NCBI GenBank assembly: GCA_963842955.1
Contig: CAWJIJ010000002.1
Location: forward strand, 62,001 to 126,000
Reading direction: 5' to 3'
DNA: 64,000 bases
Source of the DNA: JARFQW01 sp963842955
GTDB lineage: Bacteria > Pseudomonadota > Gammaproteobacteria > Steroidobacterales > XN24
A program made the position numbers and the translations under genes. Within the stretch, counting starts at the first letter, position 1. The number at the start of each line of letters is the position of its first letter. The notes under the pieces are model-generated. The model had not been told where the DNA came from. It ran no database searches and saw nothing but the letters and a program-made list of their open reading frames with translations. Positions 43,670 to 51,541 of this stretch are shown piece after piece.

Positions 43670-44556
43670 ACCTGCCCGTGCGATAGCTCATCGACGGCCG
43701 ACCGGAGACGGCGGCCAAAGCCCAGTTCCCCCAGGAGCGCATCGACACGCCCGGCATCCGGCCGCGTTCTCCGGAGCGCTTCCTCGTCTACCACGCCCAG
43801 CGGAACGTCCGTGGCAATGGTAGCCAGGCTTCGCGCCAGGTAAGCGGCGTCCCGATGCTCAGCCAGGCGTTCTCGCAAGCGCGCAGCCCCGCGCACGGCG
43901 AGGGATGGCACCTGGTCGAGACCGGCATAGATATCATCGAGATCAGCAAACACTTCCAGCAGCGCAGCGGCGCTCTTCGCGCCGATCCCGGGTACACCGG
44001 GAATATTATCGACGCTATCTCCGACAAGTCCCAGGTAGTCAGGCATCTGCTCCGGCCGCGCGCCGAAAACCTGGGCCGCTTCCCGATAGCCGATGCGCCG
44101 CCCGCCCGCGTAGTCCCAGAAAACGTCCGGCGCCTGCAGGACCTGCGAAAGGTCCTTGTCCCGGGTGACCACCACCGACGCCAGCCCGCGGGCCCGCATC
44201 TGCGCTGCCAGCGTTCCGATAATGTCGTCCGCCTCGTACCGGTCGCTGGAAAAACACGCCAGCCCGATTGCCTCCGCGAACGCCCGGCAAAGCGCGAACT
44301 GGCGCTCCAGTTCCGGCGGAGGCAGCTCCCGGTTGGCCTTGTACGGCGGATAAATCTCGTTGCGAAACGACGTCGTGAGGCTCTCGTCGAAGGCAACGGC
44401 CACGAAATCCGGGCGGGCCTCGCTGAGTAGCCCCGTCAGGAAGCGGGCGAACCCAAGCACGGCGTTCACCGGCCGGCCCGTCGGATCGGTCACACGATCG
44501 CTGACCGAAAACCAGGCCCGGAAAATGTAAACGCTCGCGTCGATGAGATGGACCAT
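43660..44556 (-). CDS. 5'-3' exonuclease (Pol I N-terminal-like/FEN family)
   Basis: The 298-residue protein matches the stand-alone Pol I 5'-nuclease domain family. It has HLIDASVYIFRAWFS, AVAFDESLTTSFRNEIYPPY and EADDIIGTLAAQMRARGL, with the acidic cluster VTRDKDLSQVL. The helix-hairpin-helix GLVGDSVDNIPGVPGIGAKS follows. These supply the two-metal catalytic site and DNA binding. It probably processes flaps or RNA primers, as ExoIX/Xni does. It overlaps the fructosamine kinase gene by ten bases, so they form an operon. Confidence 0.88.
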   Translation of the reverse strand: MVHLIDASVYIFRAWFSVSDRVTDPTGRPVNAVLGFARFLTGLLSEARPDFVAVAFDESLTTSFRNEIYPPYKANRELPPPELERQFALCRAFAEAIGLACFSSDRYEADDIIGTLAAQMRARGLASVVVTRDKDLSQVLQAPDVFWDYAGGRRIGYREAAQVFGARPEQMPDYLGLVGDSVDNIPGVPGIGAKSAAALLEVFADLDDIYAGLDQVPSLAVRGAARLRERLAEHRDAAYLARSLATIATDVPLGVVDEEALRRTRPDAGRVDALLGELGFGRRLRSAVDELSHGQVWE

Positions 44557-44635
44557 ATCGGTACCTGACAGTCAATTTGATGCGGGACCCGGTGTCAACT
44601 ACGCTCACGGCCTGTTCGCGCCCGGGAGATCTGCC

Positions 44636-45397
44636 ATGGCTACCCGCCTCCTCATTGTCTGCGTTTTCGTCGTTTCGTGCTTGCTCTCTCCCGCCGGGGT
44701 CCTTGCCGATGCCAGCATCGTGCTCGTGAATCCCGACGGTGAGACGTCGATAAAGGTCCGCGAGGGCCGGGTTCGTATCAGCGAAACCGAGGACCCCTCC
44801 AACGTCATGATTTTTGATGCCTCCGACCGGAGCCTCACGCTTATGGACGCTGGCCGGCGGACCTACACCCGCGTCAATGAGGCCAGCGCGAAGGACATCC
44901 GCCGCCAGATCGACGCGGCCATCGAGGAAGCCGAGGAGCAGATCAAGGCCCTGCCGCCACAGCAGCAGGAGATGATGCGCTCGATGATGGCCGAGGTGCT
45001 CAATTACGGGGAGAAAGTGCCGCGGGTGGAGATCCGCCGGGATGGCGGCCAGGACACCGTGGACGGCGTAGCCTGCGAGCTCGTCACGATGACCTATGAC
45101 GGCAAACCTGGCCTGGAAGCCTGCATTGCCGGCCACGAGGCACTCGGGATCAGCAAGGACGACAACGAGTCAGTTGTCGCCATGTTTGCGTTTCTGACGG
45201 ACTTTGCCAATACCGTGATGCCGTCCGGCAGCAAGGACGGCTGGGAACTATCGGGCATGGACGGTATCCCGGTACTGGCCAAAGACCCGGACGACGGGGA
45301 AGTGTCACGGCTGAAGTCGGTGAACGACGATCCGCTGAGCCCCGACCTGTTCCGTATCCCGGACGGATTCACCGAGAAGGCGCTGTCGGTCGAATAG
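44636..45397 (+). CDS. Exported protein with DUF4412-like features
   Basis: ATG 44636 is chosen since it opens the signal peptide (TRLLIVCVFVVSCLLSPAGV); GGGAGAT lies upstream. The 253-residue mature part begins SIVLVNPDGETSIKVREGRV and has FDASDRSLTLMDAGRRTYTR. A helical segment follows (QIDAAIEEAEEQIKALPP then QQEMMRSMM), then a DGVACELVTMTYDGKPGLEA strand. This resembles exported DUF4412-type proteins. Biological role unknown. The start is divergent from the exonuclease. Confidence 0.7.
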   Translation: MATRLLIVCVFVVSCLLSPAGVLADASIVLVNPDGETSIKVREGRVRISETEDPSNVMIFDASDRSLTLMDAGRRTYTRVNEASAKDIRRQIDAAIEEAEEQIKALPPQQQEMMRSMMAEVLNYGEKVPRVEIRRDGGQDTVDGVACELVTMTYDGKPGLEACIAGHEALGISKDDNESVVAMFAFLTDFANTVMPSGSKDGWELSGMDGIPVLAKDPDDGEVSRLKSVNDDPLSPDLFRIPDGFTEKALSVE

Positions 45398-45412
45398 GTC
45401 AGCCCGCCGGGA

Positions 45413-46021
45413 TCAGTTCGACGCAAGCGCTGGCGCGCGCGCCAGCCGTTTGTGCAGCGGGCTGGTCCGCGGGAAGTGGGCGAGCAGGTACTCCATCTGG
45501 TCGGCGAGGACGCGACGGCCCTTCAGATACACGTATTCCGCGTAGCTGGGCGTAAACGGCACCGCGAGAAGCTCCATGCCGGCCTGCTCGGGGGTACGTC
45601 CGGCCTTGTGGTTGTTGCAGCGCCTGCAGGCCGTCACCACGTTGGTCCAGGTGTCTTTGCCTTTTTGTGACAGCGGCGTGACGTGGTCCCGGGAGAGGTC
45701 GGACGTGGGAAACCGCCGGCCACAGTAGAGACAGATGCGCGCATCTCGCCGAAACAGGGTGTGATTGCTCAACGGCGGGACATAGCCCTCGCCCATGACA
45801 TGCCGGCCTGCCCGGCCGCCATAGGTTGCGATGATCGAAGCCACAGTAATCCGGCTGCGCCGTCCGGACATGGCACAAATTCCGCCATGGACGGTGAACA
45901 AGGGCCGGCCGCACTCGTAGGCGACCTGTTCGCCGTGATAAAGGCGAACAGCGGACCGGTAGTCCACCCATTCGAGTGGCATGCCGGCCATATCGGTGCG
46001 GAGGATCAGCTGACTCAGCAT
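45413..46021 (-). CDS. HNH endonuclease family protein
   Basis: The 202-residue protein has two zinc-binding Cys pairs flanking the HNH core: CLYCGRRF, DLSRDHVTPLSQKGKDTW and TACRRCNNHKAGRTP. This resembles McrA-like HNH proteins common near metabolic genes in proteobacteria. ATG 46021 is chosen; GTG 46030 is also in frame. No partner restriction methylase is visible, so it is a lone nuclease; DNA repair or defence are only possibilities. Confidence 0.88.
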   Translation of the reverse strand: MLSQLILRTDMAGMPLEWVDYRSAVRLYHGEQVAYECGRPLFTVHGGICAMSGRRSRITVASIIATYGGRAGRHVMGEGYVPPLSNHTLFRRDARICLYCGRRFPTSDLSRDHVTPLSQKGKDTWTNVVTACRRCNNHKAGRTPEQAGMELLAVPFTPSYAEYVYLKGRRVLADQMEYLLAHFPRTSPLHKRLARAPALASN

Positions 46022-46164
46022 AGGTGACACCGCTATATGCCTTCCCGCCCGCGAGTTATTCCAGAAGCCGGTGCGAAAAGCAAACGGGTCGGTGAGTGGC
46101 CGCGTTTCCGCTACACTCGCGTATGGTCAAACCTGTTGGCCGGAAATCAGCCGGAGGGGATGGG

Positions 46165-47298
46165 ATGAGTTTAACCGTGGGGATTCTGCGGGAAACCGCG
46201 GACGGCGAAACCCGGTGCGCGCTGTCGCCGGAAGTCGCCACCAAACTCGAGGGACTGGGGGCCCGTATCGTCGCGGAGACCGGCGCCGGCACGGCGGCCG
46301 GCCTGCCGGACGCCCAGTTCAAGTCCGTCGAGTTCCTCTCCGCGGCCGAGGTTGCCGCCGAAAGCGGCGTTCTCCTGACCGTTGGACGGCCGACGGCCGA
46401 AACCGTAGCCGGCCTGAAGCCAGGAGCGGTGGTCATCGGCATGTTGCGGCCCTACGACGCGGACGCATTCGTCAGCCAGCTGAAAGACGCCGGTATCACG
46501 GCCTTCGCCATGGAACTGGTGCCGCGTATCAGCCGGGCCCAGTCCATGGATATTCTTTCCTCCCAGGCCGCAGTCGCAGGGTACCGCGCCGTTCTTCTCG
46601 GCGCGGCCGCCCTGAACAAGTTCCTGCCCATGCTCACGACGGCCGCGGGCACGATCCGGCCCGCGTCGGCGCTGGTGATCGGCGCCGGCGTCGCGGGACT
46701 CCAGGCCATCGCCACCGCCAGGCGCCTCGGCGCCATGGTGTCCGGGTACGATGTCAGGAGCGCCACTCGCGAGCAGATCGAGTCCCTGGGCGCTCGATTC
46801 GTCGATACAGGTGTCAAGGCCGAGGGCGAAGGTGGATACGCCCGCGAACTCACCGATGAGGAACGGGCCGCCCAGCAGGCCGCTCTCGCCGACGTGATTG
46901 CGAAGTCCGACCTCGTTGTGACCACGGCCGCCGTGCCGGGCAGACCGGCGCCGCGGATCATCGATACGGCGACTGTGGAGCGCATGCAGCCGGGATCCGT
47001 CATTGTCGACCTCGGCGCGGAAGGCGGAGGCAACTGCGAACTGACTCGCGCCGGCGAAACGGTAGACCACGGCGGCGTGAAGATCGTGGGACCGGTCAAT
47101 CTGCCTGCCGGGACCGCCCGCCACGCCAGCGAAATGCTTTCAAAGAACCTGCTGAATTTCCTGTCGCCGATGATCACCGACGGCGAATTGGCCATCGACT
47201 GGGAGGACGAGGTTTACGCGGAAAGCGTCCTGACCCATGCCGGCGACGTGCGCTTCGGGCCGGCGAAGGAAGCCCTGGGAGAGGGGGAAGAACAATGA
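46165..47298 (+). CDS. pntAA: NAD(P) transhydrogenase subunit alpha, part 1
   Basis: ATG 46165 follows GGAGGGG at about six bases. Upstream in-frame starts lack a ribosome-binding site. The 377-residue protein is the NAD(H)-binding domain I. It has VGILRETADGETRCALSPEV, the Rossmann loop LVIGAGVAGLQAIATARRLG, and SVIVDLGAEGGGNCELTRAG. It couples hydride transfer from NADH to NADP+ with proton entry. The three-gene split (alpha1, alpha2, beta) matches Rhodospirillum-type enzymes, not the two-subunit E. coli form. Confidence 0.96.
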   Translation: MSLTVGILRETADGETRCALSPEVATKLEGLGARIVAETGAGTAAGLPDAQFKSVEFLSAAEVAAESGVLLTVGRPTAETVAGLKPGAVVIGMLRPYDADAFVSQLKDAGITAFAMELVPRISRAQSMDILSSQAAVAGYRAVLLGAAALNKFLPMLTTAAGTIRPASALVIGAGVAGLQAIATARRLGAMVSGYDVRSATREQIESLGARFVDTGVKAEGEGGYARELTDEERAAQQAALADVIAKSDLVVTTAAVPGRPAPRIIDTATVERMQPGSVIVDLGAEGGGNCELTRAGETVDHGGVKIVGPVNLPAGTARHASEMLSKNLLNFLSPMITDGELAIDWEDEVYAESVLTHAGDVRFGPAKEALGEGEEQ

Positions 47299-47585
47299 TT
47301 ACCGGCTTTATTGCGCTGTACATCTTCATGCTCGCGGCCTTCACCGGCTACGAGGTCATTTCCAAAGTGCCGGTGATCCTGCACACGCCGCTCATGTCCG
47401 GATCGAACTTTGTCCACGGCATCGTCCTGGTCGGCGCCATGGTCGCCCTTGGGCACGCTGACACTAACGTGGAGCGGATCGTGGGCTTTCTCGGCGTCGT
47501 GCTGGCGGCCGGTAACGCCGTCGGAGGTTATGTGGTGACCGAAAGAATGCTGGAGATGTTCAAGTCCAGCGGGGAGCGGCGCTGA
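47295..47585 (+). CDS. pntAB: NAD(P) transhydrogenase subunit alpha, part 2
   Basis: This 96-residue protein with three membrane helices (MITGFIALYIFMLAAFTGYE, VHGIVLVGAMVALGHA and GFLGVVLAAGNAVGGYVV) forms part of the proton-conducting membrane domain. It overlaps pntAA by ATGA and touches pntB by a shared base, so the three are co-translated. Confidence 0.95.
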   Translation: MITGFIALYIFMLAAFTGYEVISKVPVILHTPLMSGSNFVHGIVLVGAMVALGHADTNVERIVGFLGVVLAAGNAVGGYVVTERMLEMFKSSGERR

Positions 47586-48955
47586 TGACTGGCGGCTTCA
47601 TTATCCAGGCGAGCTATTTCGTCGCCGCAGTTCTGTTCATCGTCGGCCTGAAGCGGATGAGTTCTCCGGTTACGGCACGCGGGGGCATCGTCTGGGCCGG
47701 TGCGGGCATGGTGCTGGCCACCGTCGTGACCTTTGCCTGGCCGGGCATGGACAACTATCTGCTTATGATCGCGGCCATCGGCGTCGGCGGCGTCCTGGCC
47801 TGGTGGAGCGGCAAACGGGTCGCGATGACCGACATGCCGCAGATGATCGCGCTGTACAACGGCATGGGCGGTGGCGCAGCCGCGGCCATTGCCGCCGTCG
47901 AACTGCTGGGCGGTGAAGCGCACGGAGTCGTGGTCACCCTGCTGGCCTTGCTGGGCGGGCTGATCGGTGCTGTCTCCTTCAGCGGAAGCCTGATCGCGTT
48001 CGCCAAGCTCCAGGGCTGGATGAAAAAGCCCATTCGTTTCGCGGCCCAGAACAAGGCGAACGCCATTCTGCTCGCAGCGACGATTCTCGGGGGCATCGTC
48101 ATCCTGATTCAGGGCCATGGCGGACCGACGACGGTGGCCATCTTCTTTGTTCTGGCGCTGGCCATCGGAATCCTCGTGACGGTACCCATCGGCGGCGCCG
48201 ACATGCCGGTGGTGATCTCCCTGTACAACGCCCTGACCGGGCTGGCCGTGGCGTTCGAAGGATTTGTGCTGGACAACGCGGCGATGATCATCGCCGGCAC
48301 GGTTGTCGGCTCCGCGGGCACCCTGCTGACCCAGCTGATGGCCAAGGCCATGAACCGCTCGATGACCAGCGTGCTGTTCAGCGGCTTTGGCGACGCGGCT
48401 GTCGAGGGGACGGAAGTGGAAGGCACCATGAAGCCCATCGAGGCTTCGGATGCCGGTGTCATGATGGCGTTCGCCCGCAAGGTGATCATCATCCCGGGCT
48501 ATGGCATGGCTGTGGCCCAGGCGCAGCACAAGATCTGGGAACTCACGCAGTTGCTCAAGGACCGGGGGGTCAATGTCAGTTTCGCAATACACCCGGTGGC
48601 CGGCCGAATGCCGGGGCATATGAATGTTCTGCTCGCAGAGGCGGGCGTGCCCTACGACATCATCTACGACCTGGATGAAATCAACCAGGAGTTCGATAGC
48701 GCGGACGTCGCGCTGGTGATCGGCGCCAACGACGTCGTGAATCCGGCGGCCCGGACGGACACGTCCAGCCCGATCTACGGCATGCCGATACTCAACGCCG
48801 ACAAGGCCAACAACGTCATCATCGTGAAGCGTGGCCAGGGCAAGGGCTTTTCCGGGATCGAGAACGCGCTGTTCTTCCTGGACAACTCGCGGATGCTCTA
48901 CGGCGACGGCCAGGCCGTGGCCTCCGAGCTGATTCACTCGATCAAGGAACTGTAG
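47585..48955 (+). CDS. pntB: NAD(P) transhydrogenase subunit beta
   Basis: The 456-residue subunit has nine or so membrane helices in its first 260 residues (VGGVLAWWSGKRVAMTDMPQ with the proton-channel region). The soluble NADP(H)-binding domain III follows: VIIIPGYGMAVAQAQHKI, HPVAGRMPGHMNVLLAEAG, LVIGANDVVNPAAR. Its length is normal. It forms the proton-translocating complex with PntAA and PntAB in the inner membrane. Confidence 0.97.
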   Translation: MTGGFIIQASYFVAAVLFIVGLKRMSSPVTARGGIVWAGAGMVLATVVTFAWPGMDNYLLMIAAIGVGGVLAWWSGKRVAMTDMPQMIALYNGMGGGAAAAIAAVELLGGEAHGVVVTLLALLGGLIGAVSFSGSLIAFAKLQGWMKKPIRFAAQNKANAILLAATILGGIVILIQGHGGPTTVAIFFVLALAIGILVTVPIGGADMPVVISLYNALTGLAVAFEGFVLDNAAMIIAGTVVGSAGTLLTQLMAKAMNRSMTSVLFSGFGDAAVEGTEVEGTMKPIEASDAGVMMAFARKVIIIPGYGMAVAQAQHKIWELTQLLKDRGVNVSFAIHPVAGRMPGHMNVLLAEAGVPYDIIYDLDEINQEFDSADVALVIGANDVVNPAARTDTSSPIYGMPILNADKANNVIIVKRGQGKGFSGIENALFFLDNSRMLYGDGQAVASELIHSIKEL

Positions 48956-49007
48956 GTCCGGCGGCTGGGAACGCCCGGCGCCGGGTGCGCGGACGAGAAA
49001 TCAGCGC

Positions 49008-49034
49008 GATCGCCGGACGCGGGCTCCGGCGATC
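49008..49034 (+). terminator. Strong hairpin after pntB, possible terminator
   Basis: GATCGCCGGA (49008-49017) and TCCGGCGATC (49025-49034) are perfect inverted copies around a 7-base loop, 52 bases after the pntB stop. The stem is ideal, but CGGCCTGCC follows instead of a T run, so termination would need another factor. Confidence 0.4.
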
Positions 49035-49206
49035 CGGCCTGCCCGGTTGCTTCTCCCAGGCATGTGCGGGCAGCCCGGCCAGGGAGGAGCTGGGGGCCGT
49101 GGCCCGGGGAATGCCCCTGGGAGTGTGCACCCGGGGGTATGCGCAATTTGTAGCCAAACTGTCATTCGCTGCATGGGGACCGGTCAGCCCGACTCCTCTC
49201 CCCGAT

Positions 49207-49241
49207 TGATCCACAGGGATATCCACAGCTTCTGTGGAAAA
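49207..49241. promoter_or_regulatory. Cluster of DnaA-box-like sequences upstream of priA
   Basis: Three nonamers resemble the DnaA box TTATCCACA: TGATCCACA (49207-49215), ATATCCACA (49219-49227) and, on the other strand, TTTTCCACA (49241-49233). They fall within 35 bp, 30 bp before priA. TCCACAG and CTGTGGA (49222-49228 and 49232-49238) also form a hairpin with a 3-nt loop. The rest of the 315-bp pntB-priA spacer holds a GC hairpin and no gene that I can see. Confidence 0.45.
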
Positions 49242-49270
49242 ACGGCGCTTGATTTCCTTGTCGCCCGTTC

Positions 49271-51487
49271 ATGAGTTCTTCGTCTGAACCAGGCGCGGCA
49301 GCGGAAACGGTGTTCCGGGTGGCCGTGGACGCGCCGCTGCGGCGGCTGTTCGATTACGCGGCTCCGGATGGGCATCCACCCTGCGTCGGGTCAAGAGTAA
49401 GAGTGCCGTTCGGACGCCGCAGGTCCATCGGCATGGTCATGGGGACAGCCCCGGGCAGCGAGGTGCCGGCGGAACGCCTGAAGCCCATCGTCGAGACTCT
49501 TGATCCCGCTCCCCTGTTCGACCCGGGTCACGTGGCGTTTCTGAACTGGAGCGCCCGCTATTACCACCATCCGGTCGGCGAAGTCGTCGCCGCCGCACTT
49601 CCCGGTCCGCTCCGGCGCGGCGAAGCACTGCCGCCTCTCCCTCTCCGTCTGGTAGCCACCGATACCGGCAACGAGGTCGACCTGGTGACCCATGCCCGCC
49701 GCGCGGCCCGGCAGGCTGACGCCCTGGAACTGATCCGGACCCAAGGTGGACTCGACGAGGACGATCAACTCCTGGAGTCGCTGGGCAGCGGGTGGCGGGC
49801 GATCGTTCGCCGCCTGGTGGACAACGGCCTGCTGGCCCGAATCCCTATCGAAGCTCCCGCAACCAAAAGAGGCACCCGTTCAGGTCCGGTTCTGAACGCC
49901 GCCCAGCAAGCGTCGGCCGAAGCGATTATCGGGGCGTTGGGAGCATTCCGGCCGTTCCTGTTGAACGGCGTCACGGGCAGCGGCAAGACGGAAGTCTATC
50001 TGGCGGCTGTCGAAGCCGCCGCCGCGCGCGGTCTGCAGAGCATGATCATCGTGCCGGAGATCGGTCTGACTCCCCAACTCGTCGCGCGATTTCGTGATCG
50101 GCTGGCCTGTCCGCTCGCCGTGCTCCATTCGGGGCTGGCGGACGGAGAGCGGCTGAGAGCCTGGCGGGATGCCCGCGCGGGCCGGGCCCGCGTCGTCATC
50201 GGCACGCGATCCGCCGTTTTCACACCCTTGTCGGACCTGGGCTTGATCATCGTGGATGAGGAACACGACCCGTCTCTCAAGCAGCAGGACGGATTCCGGT
50301 ATTCGGCCAGGGACCTGGCCGTGGTGCGCGCAGAGCGAAGCGGAGCGCCGGTCGTGCTCGGGACAGCGACGCCATCGCTGGAGACGCTGCAAAACGCTCG
50401 CAGTGGCCGGTACACGGAACTGAGGTTGCCCGAGCGACCGGGAAGCACCCGTCACCCTGACGTCTCGCTGATCGACCTGAAACGCCATCCGCCGCGGGAG
50501 GGCCTCTCGGGGCCGCTGATTGAACGGATGCGACACCACCTGGACCAGGACGGCCAGATCATGGTGTTTCTCAACCGAAGGGGCTACGCACCGGTTCTGT
50601 TCTGCGGCGAGTGCGGCTGGACCGCGGATTGCCCCCGCTGCGATGCACGCATGGTGTACCACCGCCGCGTGTTGCGGCTGAAGTGTCATCACTGCGGATC
50701 GGACGCGGGGGTTCCCGAAGCCTGCCCGGACTGCGCCTATCCCCTGAAGGCAGTCGGCCTTGGGACCGAGCGCCTCGAGGATGCGCTCGCTCGCGAATTC
50801 CCGGGCGTCGCCGTGGGGCGACTGGATCGGGACAGCACCCAGCGCAAGGACGGCGCCGCGCGGGTCCTGGAAGACGTTCGCACCGGCGTACTGCGCATCC
50901 TGGTGGGGACCCAGATGCTGACAAAGGGCCATGACTTTCCCGGCGTTTCCCTCGTCGCGGTCCTGGACGCTGACCACGGGCTGTTTGGTACCGATTTCCG
51001 CAGCAGCGAGCGCCTCGCCCAGACCCTGACCCAGGTGGCCGGGCGGGCCGGACGCCGCGAGACCCGCGGCGAAGTGCTCATTCAAACGGCCTGTCCGGAG
51101 CACCCGCTGCTCGGCCTGCTTCTGTCCGGTGGCTACGAGGCCTTTGCGGCCCAGGCGCTGGCCGAACGGGAGGCTGCCGGCTGGCCGCCGTTCAGCCACC
51201 TCGCCCTGCTGCGGGCGGAGGCCGCTGACCGGGCCGCGCCGATGGCGTTTCTCGAGACCGCCGCCGGATACGCGCGGGGATCCGGAGAGGCTGTGCAGGT
51301 ACTCGGTCCGGTCCCGGCGACCATGGAGCGGCGGGCGGGGAGGATTCGCGCCCAGCTGCTGCTCCAGTCTTCCGCCCGCCCGGCGCTGCACCGGGTCCTC
51401 GGGAAAATGCTCGCGGGGCTGGAGACCGAGCGGGCCGCCCGCACCGTGCGTTGGCACCTGGATGTGGATCCTGTCGACCTCCTGTGA
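49271..51487 (+). CDS. priA: Primosomal protein N' (replication restart helicase PriA)
   Basis: The 738-residue helicase has an N-terminal DNA-binding part (VFRVAVDAPLRRLFDYAAP) and Walker A LNGVTGSGKTEVYLAA (P-loop 233-240). The DEEH box is at 329-332 (IIVDEEHDPSLKQQDGFRYS). A zinc-binding insert follows (LFCGECGWTADCPRCDARM and LKCHHCGSDAG with later CPDC), then helicase motifs V-VI (GTQMLTKGHDFPGVSLVAVL and QTLTQVAGRAGR). It reloads the replisome at stalled forks. A group of DnaA-box-like sites lies just upstream. The gene is the first of a priA-argS-SPOR-CapA run. Confidence 0.97.
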   Translation: MSSSSEPGAAAETVFRVAVDAPLRRLFDYAAPDGHPPCVGSRVRVPFGRRRSIGMVMGTAPGSEVPAERLKPIVETLDPAPLFDPGHVAFLNWSARYYHHPVGEVVAAALPGPLRRGEALPPLPLRLVATDTGNEVDLVTHARRAARQADALELIRTQGGLDEDDQLLESLGSGWRAIVRRLVDNGLLARIPIEAPATKRGTRSGPVLNAAQQASAEAIIGALGAFRPFLLNGVTGSGKTEVYLAAVEAAAARGLQSMIIVPEIGLTPQLVARFRDRLACPLAVLHSGLADGERLRAWRDARAGRARVVIGTRSAVFTPLSDLGLIIVDEEHDPSLKQQDGFRYSARDLAVVRAERSGAPVVLGTATPSLETLQNARSGRYTELRLPERPGSTRHPDVSLIDLKRHPPREGLSGPLIERMRHHLDQDGQIMVFLNRRGYAPVLFCGECGWTADCPRCDARMVYHRRVLRLKCHHCGSDAGVPEACPDCAYPLKAVGLGTERLEDALAREFPGVAVGRLDRDSTQRKDGAARVLEDVRTGVLRILVGTQMLTKGHDFPGVSLVAVLDADHGLFGTDFRSSERLAQTLTQVAGRAGRRETRGEVLIQTACPEHPLLGLLLSGGYEAFAAQALAEREAAGWPPFSHLALLRAEAADRAAPMAFLETAAGYARGSGEAVQVLGPVPATMERRAGRIRAQLLLQSSARPALHRVLGKMLAGLETERAARTVRWHLDVDPVDLL

Positions 51488-51541
51488 GCGAGCCATCGCG
51501 CACGGTAGAATCGAGCTCTTTTGCCCTCCGGAGATCCGGCG

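Noticed and set aside
44593..44598. Perfect TTGACA on the minus strand upstream of the exonuclease gene
   Set aside because: No -10-like sequence lies at 16 to 18 bp.
46056..46164. TACACT at 46112-46117 as a pnt promoter -10
   Set aside because: No acceptable -35 lies at 16 to 18 bp, so it was not listed as a promoter.
48974..48985. Twelve-base palindrome CCCGGCGCCGGG after pntB
   Set aside because: Such all-GC palindromes are expected by chance at this composition and nothing follows that supports a terminator.
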